Positions 1 through 5,536 of a DNA stretch of 5,536 bases are shown here, one piece after another. The stretch's first letter is position 1, and every line of letters begins with the position of its first letter. The DNA is from Melioribacteraceae bacterium (lineage in GTDB: Bacteria; Bacteroidota; Ignavibacteria; Ignavibacteriales; Melioribacteraceae), in NCBI GenBank assembly GCA_027858595.1, contig JAQICK010000156.1, positions 1 through 5,536 on the forward strand, written 5' to 3'. A program made the position numbers and the translations under genes. A model generated the notes under the pieces. That model worked only from the letters and a program-made list of their open reading frames with translations. It was not told the origin of the DNA and ran no database searches.

Positions 1-2090
1 GAAGTGTTCTTACAATAAATAATATACGTGATGTTCAAAATCTTCTAATTGTTGGAAGAAAGCTAAAAAGTTTTTTCTCAAATAATTGTGAAAATACCAC
101 TCTTGATTTAGAATTCAGAAATAGATATTTTGTAGATAAAACTCTAGAGCATGCAATAGATATTATATTTACTCCATCTGGTGAGGTAAAAGATTCTGCT
201 AGCACCGAGCTTAAAAGAATTCGCTCTAATATTAATGAAAAGAGTGATACGCTTAGAAAAACCGTAAACAGAATATTAAAAAAATTAAGTAAGTCGTTAG
301 TAGTGCAAGATGAATACACAACAATGCGTGATGGTAGGGTTGTATTACCAATTAAAGCTGAGCACAAGCGTAAAGTTAAAGGATTTATTCATTCTGAGTC
401 TGGAACTGGACAAACTGTTTACATTGAGCCAGAAGAATCATTAGAGTTAAATAACGATTTACTCTCTCTTCGTTTTGCAGAAAATAGAGAAATTGAACGC
501 ATTCTAAAACAGATTACCAAAAGAATTGGTGATGTAAGTTTTGAATTAAAAGAATCGATAAATGTAATAGGTGAATTGGATACTTATTTTGCAAAAGCTC
601 AGTATTCTATAGATATAAATGGGGATTTTCCAACAATAGATTTATCAAAACCATTTAAAATAATTGATGGTTATCATCCTATTCTATTAAAAAAACTCTC
701 ACGAAAAATAACCGTCCCATTAAATCTCGAATTAAAAGAAGATAAAGTTATTGTTATAACTGGTCCTAATGCTGGAGGGAAAACTGTTGTTCTGAAATCC
801 GTTGGATTACTCTCACTATTAGTGATGTCTGGTTTTCATGTTCCAATTCATCCAGATTCAAATTTTAGATTTTTTGACAATATATTAGTAGATATAGGAG
901 ATCAGCAATCTATAGAGGATGACTTAAGTACTTTTAGTTCTCATCTAGCTAACATTAAAACAATTATCGAGATCGCCGATAAGAATTCCTTAATTATACT
1001 TGATGAGCTAGGAACTGGTACCGATCCGACAGAGGGTGCAGCCTTGGCTTCAGCAATACTTCTTAAATTACGAGATGATGGTATTACCGTCCTAGCAACT
1101 ACTCACCATGGTGATTTAAAAATATTGGCTAATAGTGAACAAGGTTTAGAAAATGCTTCAATGGAATTTAACTTAGATGAATTGAAGCCGACTTATAAAT
1201 TTAAGCAAGGATTACCTGGCTCCAGTTATGCTTTTGAGGTTGCTTCTAGAATTGGTATTAAGGAAGATATAATACAAAATGCTAAGGGCAACATAAAAGA
1301 CAATAGCAATAAGATAGAAGACTTTTTAATTGATTTAGAAAATAAGACTCGTAAAATTCAAGTTCAGCTCAACAAATATGAGATTGAAAACACACGATTA
1401 AAAGGTCTTGCAAATCTGTATCAAACAAAATTGAACAATTTAGAAAATGAGAAAAAGAGTATTATTCAAGATGCAAAACTTAAAGCATCCGAACTTTTAG
1501 ATAATGTAAATAGAGAAGTTGAAAGTACAATAAAAAATATCCGAGAAGGAAATGCCGATAAAGTTGTAATCAAAAAAGCTAAGGAAAAAATCCTTTCTCT
1601 TAAAGAAGCTAGCAAAGCACTTCCTATTAAATTAGAAAGCAGCAAAATTGAAAATCCTAAAATAGGAGATTTTGTTAGAATAATAGACACAACAACTACT
1701 GGAGAAATTGTTTCAATTAACGAAAAAGTTGTTCAAATAGTTTCTGGAAATATAAAAGTTAAAGCAAAAATTAATCGTTTAGAATATTCGAAGCGAGTGA
1801 AAGAAAAAGTTATTAACAAACATTATAAATATAGTTCTGTAGATTTAACTAGTGCCAGACTGGATATTAGAGGTAATAAGCCAGAAGAAATTGAATTTGA
1901 AGTCGTAAAATTTTTAGATAATGCATTTAGTAATAATCTTTCACAAGTTGAAGTTGTGCACGGAAAGGGAACTGGAGTTTTGAAAGAAATGGTTGCGGAA
2001 TTGTTAAAAGAACATAACGGAGTTAAGGATTTCAATTTTGCAAAAATTGAATTTGGTGGAGAAGGAGTAACAGTAATTAATTTGAAATGA
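1..2090 (+). CDS. mutS2: Endonuclease MutS2 (MutS-like ATPase with C-terminal Smr domain), 5'-partial
   Basis: The reading frame is open from base 3 with no start in view and ends at TGA 2088-2090, giving 695 visible residues. The family is usually about 780-790 residues, so roughly 80-100 N-terminal residues lie off the left edge. Visible parts, numbered from base 3: a core/lever region with the conserved stretch around MRDGRVVLPIKAEH (from about residue 109) and YIEP; Walker A GPNAGGKT at 254-261; the MutS-type STFSSHL motif at 309-315; Walker B LIILDEL at 330-336 followed by GTGTDP; a switch histidine pair TTHH ending at 369; a charged coiled coil at about 436-516; a KOW-like beta segment at about 553-594; and a C-terminal Smr domain with LDIRG (620-624), HGKGTG (653-658) and a GGEGVTVI ending. 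Family knowledge: MutS2 is a cytoplasmic dimeric ATPase linked to suppression of recombination in Helicobacter and to sensing or rescue of collided ribosomes in Bacillus; it is not the mismatch-recognition MutS. All key motifs look intact, so the gene is probably functional. The ATG at 303 is internal, not the start. Confidence 0.96.
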   Translation, partial: SVLTINNIRDVQNLLIVGRKLKSFFSNNCENTTLDLEFRNRYFVDKTLEHAIDIIFTPSGEVKDSASTELKRIRSNINEKSDTLRKTVNRILKKLSKSLVVQDEYTTMRDGRVVLPIKAEHKRKVKGFIHSESGTGQTVYIEPEESLELNNDLLSLRFAENREIERILKQITKRIGDVSFELKESINVIGELDTYFAKAQYSIDINGDFPTIDLSKPFKIIDGYHPILLKKLSRKITVPLNLELKEDKVIVITGPNAGGKTVVLKSVGLLSLLVMSGFHVPIHPDSNFRFFDNILVDIGDQQSIEDDLSTFSSHLANIKTIIEIADKNSLIILDELGTGTDPTEGAALASAILLKLRDDGITVLATTHHGDLKILANSEQGLENASMEFNLDELKPTYKFKQGLPGSSYAFEVASRIGIKEDIIQNAKGNIKDNSNKIEDFLIDLENKTRKIQVQLNKYEIENTRLKGLANLYQTKLNNLENEKKSIIQDAKLKASELLDNVNREVESTIKNIREGNADKVVIKKAKEKILSLKEASKALPIKLESSKIENPKIGDFVRIIDTTTTGEIVSINEKVVQIVSGNIKVKAKINRLEYSKRVKEKVINKHYKYSSVDLTSARLDIRGNKPEEIEFEVVKFLDNAFSNNLSQVEVVHGKGTGVLKEMVAELLKEHNGVKDFNFAKIEFGGEGVTVINLK

Positions 2091-2111
2091 TTTATGCAAT
2101 GAAGCAAAAAA

Positions 2112-2139
2112 AACGATATATTAACTCGTTAACATTTTT
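2112..2139 (+). terminator. Possible weak intrinsic terminator after mutS2
   Basis: A 5-bp inverted repeat, AACGA (2112-2116) and TCGTT (2126-2130), encloses a 9-base loop. An A run precedes it (2106-2113) and five T's follow at 2135-2139. The stem is short and AT-rich, and four bases separate it from the T run, so termination would be weak and read-through into the porin gene is possible. This is a low-confidence call from sequence shape alone. Confidence 0.25.
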
Positions 2140-2152
2140 ATAGTAAATAATC

Positions 2153-2158
2153 GGAGGT
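2153..2158 (+). promoter_or_regulatory. Shine-Dalgarno site supporting the TTG start of the FadL-family gene
   Basis: GGAGGT at 2153-2158 is a near-perfect anti-SD match, with its GGAGG core ending 5 bases before TTG 2163. No in-frame ATG occurs between this site and the hydrophobic signal sequence, so the site fixes the unusual TTG start. Confidence 0.85.
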
Positions 2159-2162
2159 AACT

Positions 2163-3398
2163 TTGAATCAAAAACTACGTTTTTTTATAATTTCATTAGT
2201 TGTTTCTACTCAGCTTTTTGCTAGTGGATTTCAAATTAATGAACATGGTGCAAAAGGAATGGCAATGGCTGGGGCATACACAGCTTTGGCGTTAGATGGT
2301 TCAGCACTTTTTTATAACCCAGCTGGTTTGTCTCAACTGGATGGAACACAAATTATGTTAGGTACAACTTTAATTTCTCCTTCTGCTTCATTTAGAGGAG
2401 TTACTCCTGCAATAGATGAATCTTCAATGGAGTCTGCTCTGTTCACTCCAATTAATTTATATGTAACTCATAAGTTAAATGACAAATGGGCTTTTGGATT
2501 TGGAGTAAATAACCAATATGGTCTAGGTTCTACTTGGGACGAAAATTGGGATGGAAGATATCTTGCAATTGATACAGAAGTTCAAACTTTTTACTTTACC
2601 GGTGGAGCTTCTTACACAGTTTCAGATAAACTTTCTATAGGTGTTACTGCATCTTATGTTCACGGAACTGTAACAATTATTAAAAAGAATTCATTAGCAC
2701 CTTTTGATGCTGATGCTCTTATTGATTTATCAGGAACTGGTAATTCTTTTGCTTATTCTGTTGGTCTTTTATATAAAGTATCTGATAAACTAAATGTAGG
2801 TTTAGACTTTAGAAGTGGTACTGAAGTTGAGTTTGAAGGAACAGCTGATGTAACAGCTCCTAGTTCATTAATTAGTTTAGTTCCCGCAGGTGATATTACA
2901 GCTCCATTAACACTCCCTTATAATGCTACCATTGGTATAGCTTTAATGCCATCTAAAAAACTAACAGTCTCTGCAGATTTCCAATATGTTGGTTGGTCAA
3001 GCTATGATAAATTGGAAGTTACTTTTACTGAAACAGATTATGTTAGCACTTCAATACGAGATTATACAGACGCATGGATTGCACGTCTTGGTGCTGAATA
3101 TCATATGTCGGATAAATTTGATTTACGTGGTGGTCTATTATATGATAGTAATCCTGTAAAAGATGAATTAGTTGAACCAACTCTTCCAGATGCTGATCGC
3201 TTAGGTCTAAATATTGGATTTGGTTACAAAATCACTCCTAATATCTCCGTTGATTTAGCCTATTTATATTTAAGATTTGCTGAAAGAACCGTTACTAATT
3301 CAGAAGTAGATTACACAGGTGGAGTTGCCGGATTTAACGGTACATATAATTCCTCGGCACATCTTTTAGGACTTAACTTTTCATATTTAATTAACTAA
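2163..3398 (+). CDS. OmpP1/FadL/TodX-family outer-membrane transport protein
   Basis: This 411-residue protein is predicted to be a beta-barrel channel in the outer membrane for hydrophobic compounds such as long-chain fatty acids or hydrocarbons. Residues 1-20 are a signal peptide: a basic N-terminus, then a hydrophobic core ending LFA, with probable signal peptidase I cleavage before SGFQINEHG. The mature N-terminus matches the FadL pattern (xGFQ.NE..xxG..xAxAG), which in FadL forms the periplasmic hatch plug. The conserved NPAGL follows at 52-56. The rest is alternating amphipathic strands; short turns of the type (V/M)S(D/K)K(L/F) recur at strand starts. The length fits the family (about 400-450). 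Translation starts at TTG behind a strong Shine-Dalgarno site. The last residue is Asn (FSYLIN) rather than the usual terminal aromatic. The SGNH hydrolase gene follows after 17 bp, suggesting an operon. Family membership is confident; the substrate cannot be read from sequence, so no gene symbol is given. Confidence 0.92.
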   Translation: MNQKLRFFIISLVVSTQLFASGFQINEHGAKGMAMAGAYTALALDGSALFYNPAGLSQLDGTQIMLGTTLISPSASFRGVTPAIDESSMESALFTPINLYVTHKLNDKWAFGFGVNNQYGLGSTWDENWDGRYLAIDTEVQTFYFTGGASYTVSDKLSIGVTASYVHGTVTIIKKNSLAPFDADALIDLSGTGNSFAYSVGLLYKVSDKLNVGLDFRSGTEVEFEGTADVTAPSSLISLVPAGDITAPLTLPYNATIGIALMPSKKLTVSADFQYVGWSSYDKLEVTFTETDYVSTSIRDYTDAWIARLGAEYHMSDKFDLRGGLLYDSNPVKDELVEPTLPDADRLGLNIGFGYKITPNISVDLAYLYLRFAERTVTNSEVDYTGGVAGFNGTYNSSAHLLGLNFSYLIN

Positions 3399-3402
3399 GG
3401 AT

Positions 3403-3408
3403 AGGAGA
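3403..3408 (+). promoter_or_regulatory. Ribosome binding site of the SGNH hydrolase gene
   Basis: AGGAGA at 3403-3408 lies 7 bases before ATG 3416, inside the 17-bp gap after the porin stop codon. With no room for a promoter or terminator here, it supports translation from a shared transcript. Confidence 0.75.
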
Positions 3409-3415
3409 ATATACG

Positions 3416-4771
3416 ATGAAAAAAATACTTATACTTCTTGCAACGACATCACTCCTTTTCTTTGTTGCTTGCGAGGATAGATCAGATTTAACAGCACCTT
3501 CAGCACCAAATACTGGAGATGCAGATTTTACAAGATTTGTTACAATTGGCAATAGTTTAACAGCCGGATATCAAAGTGGCTCTTTATATGAAAGTGCTCA
3601 AATGTATTCCATGGGTAAAATTATTGCAAATCACGTTGGTACTTCATTTGAACAACCAATTATTAGCGAACCTGGAATACCAGGTAAATTAGAATTACAC
3701 GACTTAACTCCAACTCTTATTCCAAATAGTGGATTAGGTGAACTAACTAACCCGAATTACGCAGCACCTTTTAATAACTTAGGCGTACCAGGAGCATTAG
3801 TTTTCGATTTAACTGATGAGACTGATTTGAATGCTAAATATGGAGTAAGAGGAAATCCTTATTTTCATATTGTAATGCGAGATCAAGCTATATTTGGTGC
3901 AAGTATTGTGAAACAAGCTTTAGCTCTTCAACCAACGTTTATCAATTTTTGGATTGGAAATAATGACGTTCTTGGATATGCAACGAGTGGCGGTACTAGT
4001 GGTACAGACCCTGCAACTTATTCGTTGCCAACGGATGTTCCAACATTTACTTATTTATATAATCTAGCTGCAACGGCAATTACAGATACTACTGGATACA
4101 GAAAAATAGTTGCTGCAAATATTCCAGATATTCAAAATATACCATACTTTACAACTATTGGACCAAAATTAGCGGCTAGTCTTACTGATATGGGAATTCC
4201 AGCTATGGTATATCAATCAACACATACTGGTGTTGGTTATGGCGTAGCAACAATAGCTGATTTGGCAGATGGTACAGTTTTATTAACACTTACTGGAAGC
4301 CCAGCAACAGCATATTTAGGTGATAGAAGTGGTGCATATTATGCAATCAATAATATTCCGGTTCCACCAACAGTTATTATTGATTCTGCTTTTGGTTTTA
4401 GTCCTTATAATCCTTGGCCAGATAATTTAACACTCGAGCCAGCTGAAATTACTATCTCAAAAGATGCTACAACAGCTTTTAATGCTGTTATTCAAGCAAC
4501 AGTTGCTGCCAACTCTGATACTTGGGCTTTAGTTGATATTAATTCATTTTTTGCAGAAGTAGCAGATCGTGGAATGATGATTGATGGTATTCAATTCACT
4601 ACTGATTTTATCTTAGGTAATACTTTTAGTCTCGATGGAGTTCATCCAACATCTAGAGGTTATGCAGTTATTGCAAATGAATTTATTAGTACAATTAATT
4701 CAAATTTCAATGCATCTATTCCTAGAGTAAATGTTTCTACTTATCCAGCGAGTATTGCTTTAGGTAATTAG
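3416..4771 (+). CDS. Lipid-anchored SGNH/GDSL-family hydrolase (putative esterase/lipase)
   Basis: This 451-residue lipoprotein has the SGNH-hydrolase blocks. The N-terminus is a type II signal peptide (MKK, hydrophobic core) with lipobox FVAC, so Cys19 would be lipidated and the enzyme tethered in the envelope; which leaflet or side is not readable. A short Pro/Ala/Asp linker follows. Block I is GNSLTAGY at 45-52 with nucleophile Ser47 (Asn replaces the Asp of GDSL). Block II is probably the LGVPGA glycines (Gly123/Gly126). Block III is GNND at 181-184, with Asn183 as the oxyanion-hole residue. Block V is DGVHPT, with Asp407 and His410 completing the triad. The ending (SLDGVHPT.RGYA.IANEFI.TIN) matches the family often annotated in Bacteroidota as G-D-S-L family lipolytic protein, and the length is normal. 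It lies 17 bp after the FadL-family gene, so release of acyl chains near the porin is an attractive inference. The actual substrate (acylglycerol, polysaccharide acetyl ester, other) is unknown. Confidence 0.9.
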   Translation: MKKILILLATTSLLFFVACEDRSDLTAPSAPNTGDADFTRFVTIGNSLTAGYQSGSLYESAQMYSMGKIIANHVGTSFEQPIISEPGIPGKLELHDLTPTLIPNSGLGELTNPNYAAPFNNLGVPGALVFDLTDETDLNAKYGVRGNPYFHIVMRDQAIFGASIVKQALALQPTFINFWIGNNDVLGYATSGGTSGTDPATYSLPTDVPTFTYLYNLAATAITDTTGYRKIVAANIPDIQNIPYFTTIGPKLAASLTDMGIPAMVYQSTHTGVGYGVATIADLADGTVLLTLTGSPATAYLGDRSGAYYAINNIPVPPTVIIDSAFGFSPYNPWPDNLTLEPAEITISKDATTAFNAVIQATVAANSDTWALVDINSFFAEVADRGMMIDGIQFTTDFILGNTFSLDGVHPTSRGYAVIANEFISTINSNFNASIPRVNVSTYPASIALGN

Positions 4772-4797
4772 TTAATAATTAAATTTAATTTTATTTT

Positions 4798-4837
4798 AGC
4801 CCACTTTTTTTTATATTAGGTGGGCTGTTTATTTTTT
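4798..4837 (+). terminator. Intrinsic (Rho-independent) terminator of the porin-hydrolase unit
   Basis: AGCCCAC at 4798-4804 pairs perfectly with GTGGGCT at 4820-4826. This is a 7-bp GC-rich stem, extendable by flanking G-U and A-U pairs, around an AT-only loop. A T-rich tail, GTTTATTTTTT, follows to 4837. It stands out in an AT-rich background, begins 26 bases after the hydrolase stop codon, and should end the transcript covering the two upstream genes. Confidence 0.85.
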
Positions 4838-4851
4838 AACAATTGGTTTAT

Positions 4852-5271
4852 ATGAAAAACTCTATCTTTTTAGTGCTAATTTCTTTTCTTCTAATAATTG
4901 GGTGCTCTGCTGTTCAAGAAACTGATTCAAATGATTCTGAATCATCAAAAAGTGTTTATGTTTTTGATGATGTTTCTCTCAAAGATTCTACAGAAAATAT
5001 TGCAGAAGAAATATCTGAACCAAACAAAATAATTGAAATGTATATTGTGCAAGTTGGAGATTTTTCCACTTTAGAAAAGGCTGAGCTTTTTATTTCTGAA
5101 GTTAAAGATAAAACTAATTTTGATTTAAATACACATTTAAATGATTCTAATAACTTACATGTTATTCAACTTCCACCATTTAGAACTAGGGAAGAAGCTG
5201 AAGAAACTAGAGATAAATTAAAAACTATTCAAGAATTTAATGGCACTTTTATTGTGCCAAATAATAAATAA
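4852..5271 (+). CDS. Small SPOR-domain lipoprotein
   Basis: This is a 139-residue predicted envelope lipoprotein. A type II signal peptide with a long hydrophobic core ends in the lipobox IIGC, giving lipidated Cys18. Next comes a low-complexity Ser/Asp/Glu-rich acidic linker (about 19-60), then a SPOR-like domain at about 63-136. The domain shows YIVQVGDFSTLEKAELF in its first half and LHVIQLPPFRTREEAEETRDKL in its second, matching the two-repeat SPOR pattern. SPOR domains bind denuded glycan strands of peptidoglycan, often at division sites; here the usual VGPF of the second half is QLPPF. The start at ATG 4852 is preferred over TTG 4843, which would add only MVY before the normal MKN signal start. 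No Shine-Dalgarno site is visible upstream of either. The gene begins 14 bases after the terminator T-tract and ends 21 bp before ssb, so it may be co-transcribed with ssb. The specific role is unknown. Confidence 0.85.
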   Translation: MKNSIFLVLISFLLIIGCSAVQETDSNDSESSKSVYVFDDVSLKDSTENIAEEISEPNKIIEMYIVQVGDFSTLEKAELFISEVKDKTNFDLNTHLNDSNNLHVIQLPPFRTREEAEETRDKLKTIQEFNGTFIVPNNK

Positions 5272-5279
5272 ACTTAAAA

Positions 5280-5286
5280 GAGGAGG
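5280..5286 (+). promoter_or_regulatory. Shine-Dalgarno site of ssb
   Basis: GAGGAGG at 5280-5286 ends 6 bases before ATG 5293. It is a strong site and contrasts with the absence of any such site before the SPOR gene just upstream. Confidence 0.85.
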
Positions 5287-5292
5287 ACTCAA

Positions 5293-5536
5293 ATGGCATT
5301 TTCATTAAACAAAGCTCAATTGATAGGTAATTTGGGTAAAGATGCAGAGACATCATTTACTACGTCTAATTTATCAGTAACAAAATTTTCAATTGCTACA
5401 ACTCACAGTCGAAAGTCTAAAGATGGTAATTGGGAAAATTTAACAACATGGCACAATGTAACAGCTTTTGGATTAAACGACTTTCTAAAAGATCAATTAA
5501 AAAAAGGTGCAAAAATTTATGTAGAAGGTAGAATAG
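5293..5536 (+). CDS. ssb: Single-stranded DNA-binding protein, 3'-partial
   Basis: The frame gives 81 residues and then leaves the window. SSB binds single-stranded DNA through an OB fold, usually as a homotetramer, in replication, repair and recombination. The N-terminus LNKAQLIGNLGKDAE (5-19) matches the hallmark VNK..LIGNLG.DPE. Further conserved pieces are the FSIAT strand (32-36), TTWHNV (51-56), equivalent to the TEWH motif, and KKGAKIYVEGR (70-80). The aromatic at the site of E. coli Trp40 appears replaced (SRKSK), while Trp47 and Trp53 are present. The start is ATG 5293, with the SD site 6 bases upstream. The flexible tail and acidic C-terminal tip that recruit partners lie beyond the window, as would about half of a typical 140-170-residue protein. 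Bacteria can carry more than one ssb; that this is the housekeeping copy is only an inference. Confidence 0.95.
   Translation, partial: MAFSLNKAQLIGNLGKDAETSFTTSNLSVTKFSIATTHSRKSKDGNWENLTTWHNVTAFGLNDFLKDQLKKGAKIYVEGRI

Noticed and set aside
303..305. ATG as the start of mutS2
   Set aside because: The frame stays open upstream to base 3, and that stretch aligns with known MutS2 N-terminal core sequence, so this Met is internal.
35..367. Minus-strand open frame of 110 codons
   Set aside because: It lies wholly antisense to the conserved mutS2 frame, has no SD site or recognisable domain, and is best explained as a shadow.
1466..1690. Minus-strand open frame of 74 codons
   Set aside because: Antisense to the mutS2 coiled-coil and KOW-like region; its hydrophobic look comes from reversing Lys/Glu/Ile-rich codons.
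1823..2107. Minus-strand open frame of 94 codons
   Set aside because: Antisense to the Smr domain of mutS2, with no family resemblance; the sense frame fully explains the sequence.
2600..3250. Recurring SDKL-like coding segments in the porin suggesting an internal repeat
   Set aside because: They mark turns between beta strands and are not alike enough in DNA or spacing to be a true sequence repeat.
4777..4790. 14-base perfect palindrome AATTAAATTTAATT upstream of the terminator
   Set aside because: It consists only of A and T in an AT-rich spacer, so chance is a sufficient explanation; no evidence for an operator.
4843..4845. TTG as start of the SPOR lipoprotein
   Set aside because: It adds only three residues before a canonical MKN signal-peptide start at ATG 4852 and has no SD support.
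1..5536. CRISPR array, tRNA/rRNA, insertion sequence or defence system
   Set aside because: No regularly spaced repeats, cloverleaf-like segments, transposase or terminal inverted repeats were seen; nearly all sequence is accounted for by five chromosomal-type genes.

Overview
The window is an AT-rich (about one-third G+C by eye), densely coding bacterial segment with every gene on the + strand. It is most likely from the Bacteroidota/Ignavibacteriota/Chlorobiota (FCB) group. The evidence is a FadL-type porin followed by a lipidated SGNH hydrolase of the type common in Bacteroidota, a lipoprotein with a SPOR domain, and an SSB whose N-terminus resembles Ignavibacteria-like sequences as I recall them. 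Clear Shine-Dalgarno sites and a TTG start fit Ignavibacteria better than typical Bacteroidetes. The phylum placement is an inference that needs a database search.

Layout: (1) bases 1-2090 hold the 3' nine-tenths of mutS2, open at the left edge, with MutS-type ATPase, coiled coil and C-terminal Smr domain. (2) A 72-bp gap carries a weak hairpin and a strong Shine-Dalgarno site. (3) 2163-3398 is an OmpP1/FadL-family outer-membrane transporter starting at TTG. (4) Only 17 bp later, 3416-4771 is a lipoprotein SGNH/GDSL hydrolase, probably co-transcribed with the porin. (5) A clear intrinsic terminator lies at 4798-4837. (6) 4852-5271 is a small SPOR-domain lipoprotein with no visible Shine-Dalgarno site. 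(7) After 21 bp, ssb starts at 5293 and runs off the right edge.

The fadL and hydrolase genes form a plausible unit: a lipid-anchored esterase or lipase in the envelope could release hydrophobic products that the porin takes up. The flanking genes (mutS2, ssb) are DNA or translation maintenance genes, and the SPOR lipoprotein probably belongs to envelope/peptidoglycan biology. I see no mobile element, CRISPR array, RNA gene or convincing new system. The window looks like ordinary chromosomal core sequence with a few details worth a second look. There is no gene-free stretch over 300 bases.
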